From Bacteroidaceae bacterium (GTDB lineage Bacteria; Bacteroidota; Bacteroidia; Bacteroidales; Bacteroidaceae), in contig JAFWAX010000017.1 in NCBI GenBank assembly GCA_017507385.1, forward strand, positions 1 through 64,000: a stretch of DNA of 64,000 nucleotides. The letters run 5' to 3'. Positions 35,583-45,504 of the stretch are shown in pieces. The notes under the pieces are model-generated. The model made no database searches, was not told the DNA's origin, and worked only from the letters and a program-made list of their open reading frames with translations. Numbering within the stretch: the first letter of the stretch is position 1; each line of letters begins with the position of its first letter. Position numbers and translations under genes: made by a program.

Positions 35583-36932
35583 ATGAAATACCTGTATTTG
35601 AAACATACGCTTTGGAGCATGCTGCTACTGACAATGGCAGCATTCACTTTGGCTTCATGCATAGGAGAAGAAGAATTAGAAACAGCACCTGAATGTGCCA
35701 TTATCTCGTTCTCTGTCGGCAAAATTACCAGCTATGTCATCACACAACAATATGACAAAGACGGAAATACAACCGATGTTGTAACAACAAAAACAATTTC
35801 TGGCGAAGATATTCCCTTCAACATCGACCAGGTGAATGGACGAATCTACACTGTGGACTCCCTGCCGAACTGGGTTGACCTAACAAAAGTCATACCGAAT
35901 TTCATTTGTCAGGGAAATGTTTACGCTAAACTCCTGCCAGACAAAGACTTATACTTCGCATTAACATCAGGAAAGGATTCCATCAATTTTAGCAAAACTG
36001 TAGAGCTGATATGTGTATCAACAGACGGACTGTCAAACAAACGCTACATGGTGGACATCTACAAGCACCGCACTAACACAGACACGCTCAAATGGAAGGC
36101 TTCTACTTCAAATCTTGCCATCACAGGTGAAAGCAAGGTTTACAGCAGTGCTGGAAATGTCTTCGTTTTCGCGAAAGACGAAGCAGGAAACGATGTTTCG
36201 ACAGTTGCAAACAGCAACAATTGCACCCAATGGAGCGCACCAGCCACAATCCCAGTAGATTTCAACTCTATTGTCATGTTTGGCGATAAGTTCTATGGAT
36301 TGAACCATGACGGATACATCTACTGCGCCACAGACGAACAAGCTACCACATGGGAACAGGCATCCGAAAAGAAAGTAGAACGCCTGCTTGCATCGGACAA
36401 GTATTACATCTATGCCTATGATGGACAACACATTATAGGTTCTTCTGATTTATCCACATGGAGCATCCAAGGCTCGGAGGAACTGGAAATGTTACCTGAA
36501 ACATCCATCAACAGCATTTCATATCCTTTAAAGTCAAACGACCAGTTCCAAGTCGCAGTAATGACCGGCATCTCTGGCAACAACAGCAACAATGGAGTTG
36601 CATGGTATAAGATTACGTCAGAAGATGATAAAAACCAAGATTGGTCATATATCCAAGTGACACCAGACAACGCATTTGGCCTGCCTTGCTTAGGCAACCT
36701 CAGCGCAACCTATTACAAAGACGCACTCTATGCTATTGGCTCGGAAGCAGGGAGATACAAATACCTTTACCGCTCGAACGACAACGGAATTGCATGGCAT
36801 CCACTCACAAGCCTGTATCCCATTCCTGCTGACCTTGATGCCACAAATGGAGCAGCAAGCATTGCTACGATAGGCGATCAACTCTGGATTATCCAAGAAA
36901 ACGGGAAAATATGGCAAGGCTCTATACTATAA
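35583..36932 (+). CDS. DUF6242-like lipoprotein
   Basis: 449 residues from the ATG at 35583. The lipoprotein signal ends in LASC (lipobox) followed by acidic residues (IGEEELE), the Bacteroidota surface-export type of context. An N-terminal beta domain with the CAIISFSVGKIT opening precedes a beta-propeller-like C-terminal part (repeats such as KYYIYAYDGQHIIGSSDLST, DALYAIGSEAGRY). Its stop overlaps the porG start by 22 bp. The equivalent lipoprotein precedes porG in other Bacteroidales. Function unknown, envelope-associated. Confidence 0.72.
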   Translation: MKYLYLKHTLWSMLLLTMAAFTLASCIGEEELETAPECAIISFSVGKITSYVITQQYDKDGNTTDVVTTKTISGEDIPFNIDQVNGRIYTVDSLPNWVDLTKVIPNFICQGNVYAKLLPDKDLYFALTSGKDSINFSKTVELICVSTDGLSNKRYMVDIYKHRTNTDTLKWKASTSNLAITGESKVYSSAGNVFVFAKDEAGNDVSTVANSNNCTQWSAPATIPVDFNSIVMFGDKFYGLNHDGYIYCATDEQATTWEQASEKKVERLLASDKYYIYAYDGQHIIGSSDLSTWSIQGSEELEMLPETSINSISYPLKSNDQFQVAVMTGISGNNSNNGVAWYKITSEDDKNQDWSYIQVTPDNAFGLPCLGNLSATYYKDALYAIGSEAGRYKYLYRSNDNGIAWHPLTSLYPIPADLDATNGAASIATIGDQLWIIQENGKIWQGSIL

Positions 36933-37573
36933 TAGCCACCATCTTCATGGCATTAGGCCTCCATGCGCAAGAGTTGGAGTATGGAATGGAACTTGGCGTC
37001 ATGGGAGGGCCGAGCTTCTACATGGGTGACGCCAACCTCCATGGGTTCTACAAGAACACCACAATTGCAGGCGGACTGATGGGGCGATACAACATTAACC
37101 CACGCATGTCACTGAAATTCAACCTTGCCTACGGGAAAATCAAAGGAGATGCAACTAAGGGAGACAACAAGTTTCCCGCAACACCAGACCAGGCATGGAG
37201 CTTCGACAATGCACTGATTGATGCAGGCTGTCAATACGAACTCAGTTTCTGGGGGTTTGGAACAGGTACGGGTTACAAAGGACACAAGCGACTCACACCA
37301 TACATCCAATTGGGATTGGGATTTACCCATTGCAATGATGCACTAACCATGAATATCCCTGTGGGATTCGGCATCAAATACAAGTTGCGACCCAGATGGA
37401 ACGTGGGTATCGACTGGACAATGAGATTCTCCATGAGCGACAAGCTCGACGGGATTGAAGACCCCTATAGAATCAAAAGCGGATTCTTAAAAAACAAGGA
37501 CAGTTACTCTTGGACCATGGTTTACATCTCCTATGATCTCTGTCCTAAATACCGTAAATGCAATAACGAATAG
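36911..37573 (+). CDS. porG: PorG-like outer membrane protein (DUF6089), T9SS
   Basis: 220 residues, signal peptide ending GLHAQ. The rest is an eight-strand-type beta-barrel with alternating aromatic strands (MELGVMGGPSFYMGDANLHG, SLKFNLAYGKIKGD, YIQLGLGFTHCND, WTMVYISYDL). The family (DUF6089) contains PorG, which anchors the PorK/PorN ring of the type IX secretion system to the outer membrane. The order lipoprotein-porG-uppS-bamA-ompH-ompH matches the Porphyromonas gingivalis locus, which strengthens the call. It overlaps the upstream lipoprotein gene. Confidence 0.8.
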   Translation: MARLYTIIATIFMALGLHAQELEYGMELGVMGGPSFYMGDANLHGFYKNTTIAGGLMGRYNINPRMSLKFNLAYGKIKGDATKGDNKFPATPDQAWSFDNALIDAGCQYELSFWGFGTGTGYKGHKRLTPYIQLGLGFTHCNDALTMNIPVGFGIKYKLRPRWNVGIDWTMRFSMSDKLDGIEDPYRIKSGFLKNKDSYSWTMVYISYDLCPKYRKCNNE

Positions 37574-37606
37574 CAGAATCAACCGCTTAAACACCTTGAA
37601 AAAGAA

Positions 37607-38347
37607 ATGTATAAAGAACAAATAGATATGACTCGAGTTCCGCGCCATGTGGCAATCATCATGGACGGCAACGGACGATGGGCTCAGGCTCAAGGTAAAG
37701 AACGAACATACGGACACCAAGAAGGAGCAGAACGCGTGCATGACATCATGACCGCGGCTGTGAATCTTGGCATTGAATATTTGACGCTCTATACATTCTC
37801 TACCGAAAACTGGAACAGGCCTGAATCGGAGATTGCAGCTCTTATGTCACTGCTGCTCAAGCATTTGGAAGAAGAACTCTTCATGAAAAAGAATGCTCGT
37901 TTCCGCGTGATTGGCGACACTCTGCGCTTGCCTAAGATTGTTCAGGAAGCATGTAGTTATTTAGAGGAGCGCACCAAAGAGAACACTGGCACTTGCATGG
38001 TACTGGCACTAAGCTACTCCTCAAGATGGGAAATCACTCATGCCGTACAGCTAATTACCGACAAAGTCCAAAAAGGCGAGCTACAATCAGGAGACATCAG
38101 TGAAGAGACCATACAAGAGCATCTTGCCACCAGTTTCATGCCAGACCCCGAATTGATGATTCGCACTGGAGGCGAGGAGCGATTGAGCAACTATCTGCTC
38201 TGGCAATGTGCCTACTCAGAGTTCTACTTTACAGACACATTCTGGCCAGACTTCAAGGAAGAAGACCTATGCAAAGCCATCGTTGACTACCAAAGCCGAC
38301 AGCGCCGTTTCGGCAAAACAGGCGAACAAGTGACCGGTCAAAAATAA
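37607..38347 (+). CDS. uppS: Isoprenyl transferase / undecaprenyl diphosphate synthase
   Basis: 246 residues. [14 protein letters not shown] carries the catalytic Asp, and [32 protein letters not shown] and [14 protein letters not shown] are the remaining conserved blocks of cis-prenyltransferases. It makes the C55 carrier lipid for peptidoglycan and glycan export, from FPP and IPP. Sits between porG and bamA. Confidence 0.95.
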   Translation: MYKEQIDMTRVPRHVAIIMDGNGRWAQAQGKERTYGHQEGAERVHDIMTAAVNLGIEYLTLYTFSTENWNRPESEIAALMSLLLKHLEEELFMKKNARFRVIGDTLRLPKIVQEACSYLEERTKENTGTCMVLALSYSSRWEITHAVQLITDKVQKGELQSGDISEETIQEHLATSFMPDPELMIRTGGEERLSNYLLWQCAYSEFYFTDTFWPDFKEEDLCKAIVDYQSRQRRFGKTGEQVTGQK

Positions 38348-38379
38348 CGCTACACATTATATATATATATTAAAATTAC

Positions 38380-41013
38380 ATGAGGGTATCAAGATTCATC
38401 ATACTCACAACCGCATTTCTTCTGTCTTCGTTTGCTACTGTAACAGCACAAGAACAAACAAAGCCGTCTATCACGTATGGCCAAAGTCAGAAGTATGAGA
38501 TTGGAGGAATCGCAGTAGAAGGAATAAATGACTATGAGGATTATATCCTGATAGGAATTTCTGGATTGACCATAGGCGAGACCGTATCTCTGCCAGGCGA
38601 CGAAATCACGGAAGCAATCAAGAGATATTGGAAGCACGGACTTTTTTCATCCGTGAAAATTGAAGCTGATAGCATCGTTGATGAGAAAGTCTATTTAAAG
38701 ATTTCACTCTCGATGCGCTCAAGAGTGTCGCAAATCAACATCAATGGCGTAAAAAAGTCTGAACAAGAGGACCTGGAAGGTAAAATCGGTATCATCAGAG
38801 ACGGTCAAATCACTCCTAACATGGAGAACAAGGCTCAGATTATCATCAAGAAATACTTCAGTGATAAAGGATTCAAAAACACAGAAGTAGAGATTGTCAA
38901 ACGCGATGACCCTGCCAAGGAAAACCGTCTTATTGTCGATATCAACATTGACAAAAAGGAGAAAGTGAGAGTCAACAAGATTCATATCACAGGTAATGAG
39001 AACATCTCTACCAAAAAGTTCCACGGCGGTTTCTTCTCAGGAGGTTTGCTGAAAAAGACCAACGAAAAAGGTTTCAAAAGTTTCTTTAAGACAAAGAAAT
39101 TCGTAGCTGAAAAATTTGAGGAAGACAAAGATCGCGTCATAGAGAAGTACAACGAACTCGGATTCCGTGATGCTTACATCTACGCAGACAGCGTGGTTGA
39201 TGTTGGCGAAAATCTTGTCGATGTCTATCTTCATATAGATGAAGGCGAAAAGTACTATGTACGCAGCATCAATTGGGTCGGCAACACAGTATATCAGACA
39301 GACATTCTTAACAAACTCTTGCAAATGAAGAGTGGAGACGTGTACAACAGAGTGCATCTAGAAAAGCGCCTGCGAGACACCATGGATCCCAATTCCATCA
39401 GCAACCTCTACTATAACAACGGCTATGTCTTCAATCAAATCGAAGATGTAGAAAAGGATGTTGTAGAGGATTCTGTGGATCTGGAAATCAGAATATACGA
39501 AGGAATACAAGCAACCATCAACAAAGTAAAAATCTTTGGCAACACACGTGTGTACGAAGAAGTTGTACGCCGTGAACTGTACCTCAAGCCTGGCGACCTT
39601 TTCAACATGGATGCGCTCAAGATGACCGCACAGCAAATCGCCCAGATGGGACATTTCGATCCAGAACAGCTTGACCTTAAACCAGTTCCCAATCCTCTTG
39701 ACGGAACTGTTGACATCGAGCTGGGGCTTGTGCCAAAAGCAAGCGACCAGATAGAGTTCTCGCTCGGATGGGGTCAGACTGGTATCATCGGAAAAGTTGG
39801 CTTGAAATTCACCAACTTCTCCATCCGCAATCTCTTTGGCAAAGACCGTATCTCTCGCGGCATTATCCCACAGGGCGACGGACAGGAATTGGAAATCAGC
39901 GCATCAACTAACGGTAGCTACTACCAGTCTTACAGCATTTCCTTCCTTGACCCATGGTTTGGGCGCAAACGCCCCAATCAGTTCTCTGTCAGTGCCTTTT
40001 TCTCTCGACAGACTGACATCAGCAGCAGCTACTACAACAGCAGCTACTACAACAACTACTACTCAATGCTGTACGGATATGGCAACTACAACAGCAGCTA
40101 CTATAATAACTATTCAAACTACTATGACCCAGACAAATACATCGAGTTATTGGGTGTAAATATAGGTTTCGGAAAGCGTCTTACTTGGCCAGACAACCGT
40201 TTCCAATTCACAGCCTCATTGGGCTACACGAGATACATGATGAAGGATTGGGAATACTTCCTTGTCACAAACGGAAATTGCAACAATATCAACCTGACAT
40301 TGAATCTTTCACGCACATCGATAGACAATGGCATGTTCCCACGTCGCGGCTCGCAAATTAACGCCTCCGTCAGCTTCACGCCACCTTACTCTTTGTTCGA
40401 TGGCGTAGATTACAAGAATATGGCAACCAACTACTACGATGCTGATTATCAGAAAGACATGAAAGAGAAGTATCGTTGGATAGAATACCATAAGTGGAAG
40501 TTCAACTCCAGATTTTACGTTCCACTTGGCAAGAATCCTAAGTGCTTCGTACTGATGACCCGTTTCGACTTTGGACTCTTAGGGCACTACAACAAGTATA
40601 AGAAGTCACCATTTGAAACCTTCTATGTCGGCGGTGATGGCATGTCAGGCTATTCTTCAACCTACTACTCCGAGACTATCGGCTTGCGCGGCTACGACAA
40701 TGGTGCGCTGACACAAGGCTACAACTATGGTTACGCCTACGACCGCATGACGGTTGAGCTCCGCTATCCGCTCATGCTGGAGGGCTCCACCAACATCTAT
40801 GCGCTGGCATTTGCCGAAGCAGGTAACGCTTGGACCGAAGTCAAGAATTTCAATCCATTCGACATGAAACGCTCCGCAGGTCTCGGTGTCCGTCTCTTCC
40901 TCCCAATGGTCGGCATGATGGGTATTGACTGGGCATACGGATTTGACAACATCAACGGCTCAAAGAGCTACAGTGGCAGTCAGTTCCACTTCGTCCTCGG
41001 ACAGGAATTCTAA
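38380..41013 (+). CDS. bamA: BamA outer membrane assembly factor
   Basis: 877 residues: signal peptide (ending TVTAQ), POTRA domains over about residues 40-430, then an Omp85 barrel ending FHFVLGQEF with the terminal aromatic. It inserts beta-barrel proteins into the outer membrane. An unusual Tyr/Asn/Ser-rich insert lies at about residues 548-587 (repeats of SSYYN and YYNNY), probably an extracellular loop. Followed by three Skp/OmpH genes, its periplasmic chaperone partners. Confidence 0.94.
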   Translation: MRVSRFIILTTAFLLSSFATVTAQEQTKPSITYGQSQKYEIGGIAVEGINDYEDYILIGISGLTIGETVSLPGDEITEAIKRYWKHGLFSSVKIEADSIVDEKVYLKISLSMRSRVSQININGVKKSEQEDLEGKIGIIRDGQITPNMENKAQIIIKKYFSDKGFKNTEVEIVKRDDPAKENRLIVDINIDKKEKVRVNKIHITGNENISTKKFHGGFFSGGLLKKTNEKGFKSFFKTKKFVAEKFEEDKDRVIEKYNELGFRDAYIYADSVVDVGENLVDVYLHIDEGEKYYVRSINWVGNTVYQTDILNKLLQMKSGDVYNRVHLEKRLRDTMDPNSISNLYYNNGYVFNQIEDVEKDVVEDSVDLEIRIYEGIQATINKVKIFGNTRVYEEVVRRELYLKPGDLFNMDALKMTAQQIAQMGHFDPEQLDLKPVPNPLDGTVDIELGLVPKASDQIEFSLGWGQTGIIGKVGLKFTNFSIRNLFGKDRISRGIIPQGDGQELEISASTNGSYYQSYSISFLDPWFGRKRPNQFSVSAFFSRQTDISSSYYNSSYYNNYYSMLYGYGNYNSSYYNNYSNYYDPDKYIELLGVNIGFGKRLTWPDNRFQFTASLGYTRYMMKDWEYFLVTNGNCNNINLTLNLSRTSIDNGMFPRRGSQINASVSFTPPYSLFDGVDYKNMATNYYDADYQKDMKEKYRWIEYHKWKFNSRFYVPLGKNPKCFVLMTRFDFGLLGHYNKYKKSPFETFYVGGDGMSGYSSTYYSETIGLRGYDNGALTQGYNYGYAYDRMTVELRYPLMLEGSTNIYALAFAEAGNAWTEVKNFNPFDMKRSAGLGVRLFLPMVGMMGIDWAYGFDNINGSKSYSGSQFHFVLGQEF

Positions 41014-41074
41014 TTATCTGTTTCATCTACAGGATTATAGAGAATCAAAATAGAAACAACAAAAACACGACAAT

Positions 41075-41587
41075 ATGAAAAAAATCTTATTAACCTTGAC
41101 CGTGCTCGTGGCTTCTTTAGCAGCCAATGCACAGAAGTTCGCTCTTGTAGATATGGAATACATTCTCAAGAACATACCAGCATACGAACGCGCTAACGAA
41201 CAGCTCAACCAAGTGTCAAAGAAATGGGAAAGCGAAGTAGAAGCACTGCTCAACGAAGCAGAAACATTATACAAGAAATATCAGTCAGAATCAGTCTTCT
41301 TGTCTGACGCTCAAAAAACCAAGGCAGAAGAAGCAATCATGGCGAAAGAGAAAGAAGCCAGCGACCTGAAGAAGAAATACTTCGGCAGCGAAGGCGAACT
41401 CTACAAGAAGCGCCAAAGCCTCCTCGCTCCAATCCAGGACGAAATCTACAATGCTGTCAAAGACATCTGCGACCAGAAAGGCTACCAGCTTGTCCTCGAC
41501 CGTGCTTCAGGTGGCAGCATCATCTACGCATCGCCCAAGATTGACATCAGCGATGAGATTCTGACAAAACTCGGATACGCATACTGA
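41075..41587 (+). CDS. Skp/OmpH periplasmic chaperone 1
   Basis: 170 residues. The signal peptide (KKILLTLTVLVASLAANAQ) is followed by KFALVDMEYILKNIPAYERA, the OmpH strand, then a long charged coiled coil (~45-120) and the closing LVLDRASGGSIIYASPKIDI. Skp binds unfolded outer membrane proteins. First of three tandem paralogues downstream of bamA. Confidence 0.92.
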   Translation: MKKILLTLTVLVASLAANAQKFALVDMEYILKNIPAYERANEQLNQVSKKWESEVEALLNEAETLYKKYQSESVFLSDAQKTKAEEAIMAKEKEASDLKKKYFGSEGELYKKRQSLLAPIQDEIYNAVKDICDQKGYQLVLDRASGGSIIYASPKIDISDEILTKLGYAY

Positions 41588-41643
41588 TGAAATACAATAA
41601 ATTAAGAATAAAAAATATTACTAACAAAAAAAATAAAAAAACA

Positions 41644-42135
41644 ATGAAAAAAATTATTTTTGCATTTCTCTTGGCTTTGCCAATGACAATCTTTGCACAG
41701 AAAATCGGACACGTGAATACAGCAACTATCGTTCAGGGCATGAGCGAATACACTGCACTGCAGACAGAGATCCAGAATCTTCAGAAGCAATTCCAGGATG
41801 AGCTCCAGCGCAAGCAGACTGACATCCAGACAAAAGCAGATGCTTACGAGAAGGAAAAGGCTACCCTCTCAGAAGCTCTCCGCACTTACCGTGAAAACGA
41901 GTTGCAGAAAGCTTATGATGAATACCAGCAATTCACTCAAACCAGCGAGCAGGAACTTCAGAAGGTTTACCAAACAAAAATGACTGAGATTCAGGAGAAA
42001 GTCATGACAGCTGTTCAGGAAATCGGCACAGCTGAAGGCTTTACCTACATCCTTGATGCTGCCAGTGTCCCATTCATCGGCGCTACAGCTACCGACATCA
42101 CCGACAAGGTTGTAGCTAAGCTCGGTACCAAGTAA
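41644..42135 (+). CDS. Skp/OmpH periplasmic chaperone 2
   Basis: 163 residues from the ATG at 41644; the frame is open from 41587 but the clear signal peptide begins here (KKIIFAFLLALPMTIFAQ). KIGHVNTATIVQGMSEYTAL is the OmpH strand; a Glu/Gln/Lys-rich coiled coil follows and the domain closes with FTYILDAASVPFIG. Second of the tandem set. Confidence 0.92.
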   Translation: MKKIIFAFLLALPMTIFAQKIGHVNTATIVQGMSEYTALQTEIQNLQKQFQDELQRKQTDIQTKADAYEKEKATLSEALRTYRENELQKAYDEYQQFTQTSEQELQKVYQTKMTEIQEKVMTAVQEIGTAEGFTYILDAASVPFIGATATDITDKVVAKLGTK

Positions 42136-42217
42136 TCATGTCAGCCGTTATCTCCGACGAACCAATCCATTTCGTTCGAATGGAGCAATGGAAAAATGAT
42201 TAAAAAACAAACGACAA

Positions 42218-42796
42218 ATGAAAAAAATCCAAATACTGATAGCATTGTTCTCTTGTGTTGGCTTCATGTCAGCACAAGACACAGTGCTTTCTGTTCCTGT
42301 TACCACCCTACAGCCTGCAGAGACACTTCAAGCAGTTGCACCAACATTCAAATTTGGCTATCTCTCCTACAATGAAATTGTATATGCCATGCCTGAGTAC
42401 GCACAAGCACTGAAAAGCCTTGAAGAGCTGAAGAAGAACTATGATTTGGAGATGGAACGTGCAGAACAGGAGTTCTCCAAGAAATTCACCGAATATATCG
42501 ACGGACAGAAGTCTTTCCCCGAAAACATCATGCTCAAACGCCAGAAAGAGCTTCAGCTCCTGATGGAACAAAGCCTGAATTTTAAGAAAGAAGCAGAAGA
42601 ACTGCTGACCAAGGCAGAGGCAGAACTGATGGCACCCATCCACAACACCGTAAAAGAAGCCATCAACGAGGTAGGCAAAGAACACAAGTACGCGTATGTG
42701 CTCAACACTGATGCGAACGCCTATCCATACATCAGCAGCAACGGAGAGGCAGAAAACTGCACCGATGCTGTGCTCATTCAACTCGGTATTAAATAA
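42218..42796 (+). CDS. Skp/OmpH periplasmic chaperone 3
   Basis: 192 residues, signal peptide ending VGFMSAQ, then a ~20-residue linker (TVLSVPVTTLQPAETLQAVA) absent from the other two copies, the OmpH strand FKFGYLSYNEIVYAMPEYAQ, a coiled coil and KYAYVLNTDANAYPYIS. A third copy after bamA suggests subfunctionalisation, perhaps for T9SS or surface clients (inference). Confidence 0.9.
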   Translation: MKKIQILIALFSCVGFMSAQDTVLSVPVTTLQPAETLQAVAPTFKFGYLSYNEIVYAMPEYAQALKSLEELKKNYDLEMERAEQEFSKKFTEYIDGQKSFPENIMLKRQKELQLLMEQSLNFKKEAEELLTKAEAELMAPIHNTVKEAINEVGKEHKYAYVLNTDANAYPYISSNGEAENCTDAVLIQLGIK

Positions 42797-42828
42797 TTGT
42801 CAATTAATTGCCAATTATCAATTCAGAA

Positions 42829-43686
42829 ATGGGACCAATAGGAGTTTTCGACTCTGGCTATGGCGGACTAACCATCCTTGAGGGCATCCGCAAACGCTTG
42901 CCACAATATAGTTACATCTACCTTGGCGACAATGCGCGCGCACCCTATGGCACACGCTCATTTGATGTCGTATATGAATTCACCCTGCAAGCCGTCAAGA
43001 AACTCTTCTCCTTTGGTTGTCCCCTTATCATTTTAGGATGCAACACCGCATCCGCCAAGGCATTGCGCACCATCCAGCAGCAATACCTACCTCTTCATGC
43101 CCCCGACCGACGAGTGCTGGGCGTCATCCGTCCCACCGTCGAAGCCATCGGAAGCATCTCCAGCACCAGACACATCGGCGTGCTCGCCACCGAGGGAACC
43201 ATCAAGTCGGAATCCTACAAACTGGAAATAGAAAAACTATATCCAGACAGCACCATCGTGGGACAAGCCTGCCCCATGTGGGTGTCGCTTGTCGAGAACA
43301 GCGAGTTCAACCGGCCTGGAGCCGACTACTTCGTCAAAGACTCGCTTGAGAAACTGCTCTCACAAGACCCGCTCATCGATACAATTATCCTCGGGTGCAC
43401 CCATTTCCCGCTCCTGCTCGACAAAATCAACCAGCAACTCAACAATCTCACCACCTCTCTCAACAGGGAAGCAGGAGGGAGAGCTCCCATACAAGTCATT
43501 TCCCAAGGCGAATACATCGCGACAAGCCTTGAGGACTATTTGAAACGCCATCCCGAAATCAACCAACGCCTCATCCAAGACGGCACGTGCCAGTATTTCA
43601 CCAGCGAATCCCCCACAAAATTCCGAGAATGCGCCAGTCTTTTCCTCAACGAAGATATTACAGCACAGCACGTGGCATTAGCCTAA
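42829..43686 (+). CDS. murI: Glutamate racemase
   Basis: 285 residues from the ATG at 42829. IGVFDSGYGGLT, the first catalytic Cys in LGCNTASA and the second in LGCTHFPLL are all present. It makes D-glutamate for peptidoglycan. It starts 32 bp after the third skp gene, in the same orientation. Confidence 0.95.
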   Translation: MGPIGVFDSGYGGLTILEGIRKRLPQYSYIYLGDNARAPYGTRSFDVVYEFTLQAVKKLFSFGCPLIILGCNTASAKALRTIQQQYLPLHAPDRRVLGVIRPTVEAIGSISSTRHIGVLATEGTIKSESYKLEIEKLYPDSTIVGQACPMWVSLVENSEFNRPGADYFVKDSLEKLLSQDPLIDTIILGCTHFPLLLDKINQQLNNLTTSLNREAGGRAPIQVISQGEYIATSLEDYLKRHPEINQRLIQDGTCQYFTSESPTKFRECASLFLNEDITAQHVALA

Positions 43687-43715
43687 AAAAACAACACCTT
43701 AAAAACTTAAAACGC

Positions 43716-44822
43716 ATGAAAAACAAAAACATTCTTCTGCTTGCCATTGGCATGTGCCTATTCTTTCTCAGCTGCACACAAAAGCAGGAATACAAGCAAA
43801 CATCTGAATCTGCAACAAATAACACATCGGACAATATCGAGGAAACTGCGGATACATTCCTCCTTTATACAAGCTTCTACCCCGAATGGACAGACAGCAC
43901 CATCTGCGACAGCGCCTTTGTTGGCAATGATGCGGCAGAGATTCCCACAGACCTGCTCACACAAGTGCTCCCCCTCAAAAAGACAGACAAGCAATCCATG
44001 GAACTCATCTATTTCAACCATGGATATAAAAAGACTTCTGACCAATATATCTCACTATTCTTCAGCAAAATATACGACACCCATTCGGGGCATCTGGTGG
44101 ACAAGATGCTCTACACCTTTACACCAAAAGGCGAACTGATAGACAGCATGACCGTCGGACGCACAACTCATTTCTATGAAGAAACTGATGACGTGCTGAA
44201 AATCTGCGAGATAGCACCCACCGGCAACAACTGTTCGTTCATCGTCAAGCAGCACACAGAAACCTCTGTCATTCTCGAACGCGGAGAAGTGCTTTGGAAC
44301 ACCACCGAGACAGTAGTGAACATCAAGGACAACGGACAGATTACCACTGCCCCCAAGGCTTCTCTGCAAAGCGTAACCTACGAAAACATTTTCCATATAA
44401 ATCCCAACACACCCGACACCTTCGTCAAGCATCTGTATGACGAAATCGTCAAAACATATTCCAGCGACCAGCTTGACGAATCCACATTCTATGACTATCT
44501 CAGCCCCGAACTTTTCCAGCTGCGCACAGAAAGCATACAACGCGCCCAGCAACAGAACGACATCCCCATCTACGACTATGACCTATGGATAAATGCCCAA
44601 GATTGCTGTAACGACTTCGGCATCAGCAGCATCACAAAAGGAAAAAAAACAGACCAGCACACCCGAATGACTGTCACCATCAACAATTGCAGCGAAACAT
44701 CAAACATCACCCTCCTTGTCAAGCAGATAAACGGACACTGGCATGTGGATGACTTCATCTCCACATTCAACGGGAAAGAATACAGCATCAAAGAAGGCTT
44801 GAGAAAATTCCTAAGCAATTAG
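43716..44822 (+). CDS. Lipoprotein of unknown function with DUF3828-like C-terminus
   Basis: 368 residues from the ATG at 43716. Lipoprotein signal KNKNILLLAIGMCLFFLSC with Cys20, then a Ser/Thr/Asn-rich linker. A middle beta domain follows, and a C-terminal stretch (about 240-368: HLYDEIVKTYSS, DYDLWINAQDC, LVKQINGHWHVDDF) resembles DUF3828. No catalytic motif. It is the last gene of the envelope operon, 29 bp after murI, and is followed by a 72-bp palindromic element. Confidence 0.68.
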   Translation: MKNKNILLLAIGMCLFFLSCTQKQEYKQTSESATNNTSDNIEETADTFLLYTSFYPEWTDSTICDSAFVGNDAAEIPTDLLTQVLPLKKTDKQSMELIYFNHGYKKTSDQYISLFFSKIYDTHSGHLVDKMLYTFTPKGELIDSMTVGRTTHFYEETDDVLKICEIAPTGNNCSFIVKQHTETSVILERGEVLWNTTETVVNIKDNGQITTAPKASLQSVTYENIFHINPNTPDTFVKHLYDEIVKTYSSDQLDESTFYDYLSPELFQLRTESIQRAQQQNDIPIYDYDLWINAQDCCNDFGISSITKGKKTDQHTRMTVTINNCSETSNITLLVKQINGHWHVDDFISTFNGKEYSIKEGLRKFLSN

Positions 44823-44860
44823 CACAAACCACTCTCCCAGCCACTCCCCCTACATACTCA

Positions 44861-44932
44861 CCGCCTGCATAATATTTAAAGCACCTCCTACGAAATATTT
44901 CAAACACGGTGCTTTAAATATTATGCAGGCGG
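44861..44932. repeat. 72-bp palindromic element, copy C
   Basis: 31 of 36 symmetrical positions pair. The outer 25 bp (CCGCCTGCATAATATTTAAA plus GCACC) are perfect, and the match extends four more bases outward (CTCA...TGAG, 44857-44936). It aligns ungapped with copies A and B. It begins 38 bp after the lipoprotein stop. Confidence 0.9.
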
Positions 44933-44936
44933 TGAG

Positions 44937-45045
44937 CACATGAGGAAAAGAAAGGCATTAAACATACATGGCTTACGATTCCTCAAACTTCACCCCTCCG
45001 CAAAAAAGAGGCAGAAATGCGCACAGCCATTCCTGCCCCCTTCTG
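44937..45045. other. Intergenic region before the tRNA-Pro 3' end
   Basis: About 110 bp between the palindrome and the 3' end of the minus-strand tRNA. No ORF and no clear hairpin terminator recognised. Confidence 0.4.
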
Positions 45046-45118
45046 TCGGGATGACGTGACTCGAACACGCGACTCCTACGTCCCGAACGTAGTGCGCTAC
45101 CAACTGCGCTACATCCCG
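45046..45118 (-). tRNA. tRNA-Pro (anticodon CGG)
   Basis: 73 nt on the minus strand, without encoded CCA. Acceptor stem CGGGATG / CATCCCG with discriminator A; D-arm GCGC-AGTTGGTA-GCGC; anticodon arm CTACG-TTCGGGA-CGTAG with anticodon CGG at the loop centre; 5-nt variable region GAGTC; T-arm GCGTG-TTCGAGT-CACGT. All stems pair, with one G-U in the T-arm. Confidence 0.95.
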
Positions 45119-45364
45119 ATAAACAGACACCCTCTTCTGCGAAAGGCTTGCAAATTTATGGATTTTATTTCTTATGAACAATTTTTTTTCCGAAAATCTC
45201 GTCAGGCAAATTTCTATAGCCAAGTCCGCATCTTCGCAAGTGTCATATTTCTTTAATTTTACGGATTTGCAAACCAAATGTTACAACTCTTCACCCCAAA
45301 GTGTGAAAAAAGTAGCATTTTGTGTCTAATAGGACGAAAAAGTCAGAAAAGAATCACCTTTCTC
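45119..45364. other. Intergenic region between tRNA-Pro and the pckA promoter
   Basis: Roughly 245 bp, AT-rich, with homopolymer T and A runs and no supported gene. It must contain the tRNA promoter (minus strand), which I could not place. Confidence 0.4.
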
Positions 45365-45395
45365 TTTGCGTAAATGAGGGTTTTTGCTAACTTTG
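45365..45395 (+). promoter_or_regulatory. Promoter of pckA
   Basis: TTTG (45365-45368), 19 nt, TAACTTTG (45388-45395): the best promoter match in the window. It leaves a leader of about 100 nt before the ATG. Confidence 0.8.
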
Positions 45396-45504
45396 TCATT
45401 GATTTGGTGGAGTTCGTGGCAGTCTCAGGCACAGACCATGCAACAAGCCATTCAAAAACACGGTAAAAAGAAATTATTATTCACTTTATAAACTAAAAAA
45501 TACT

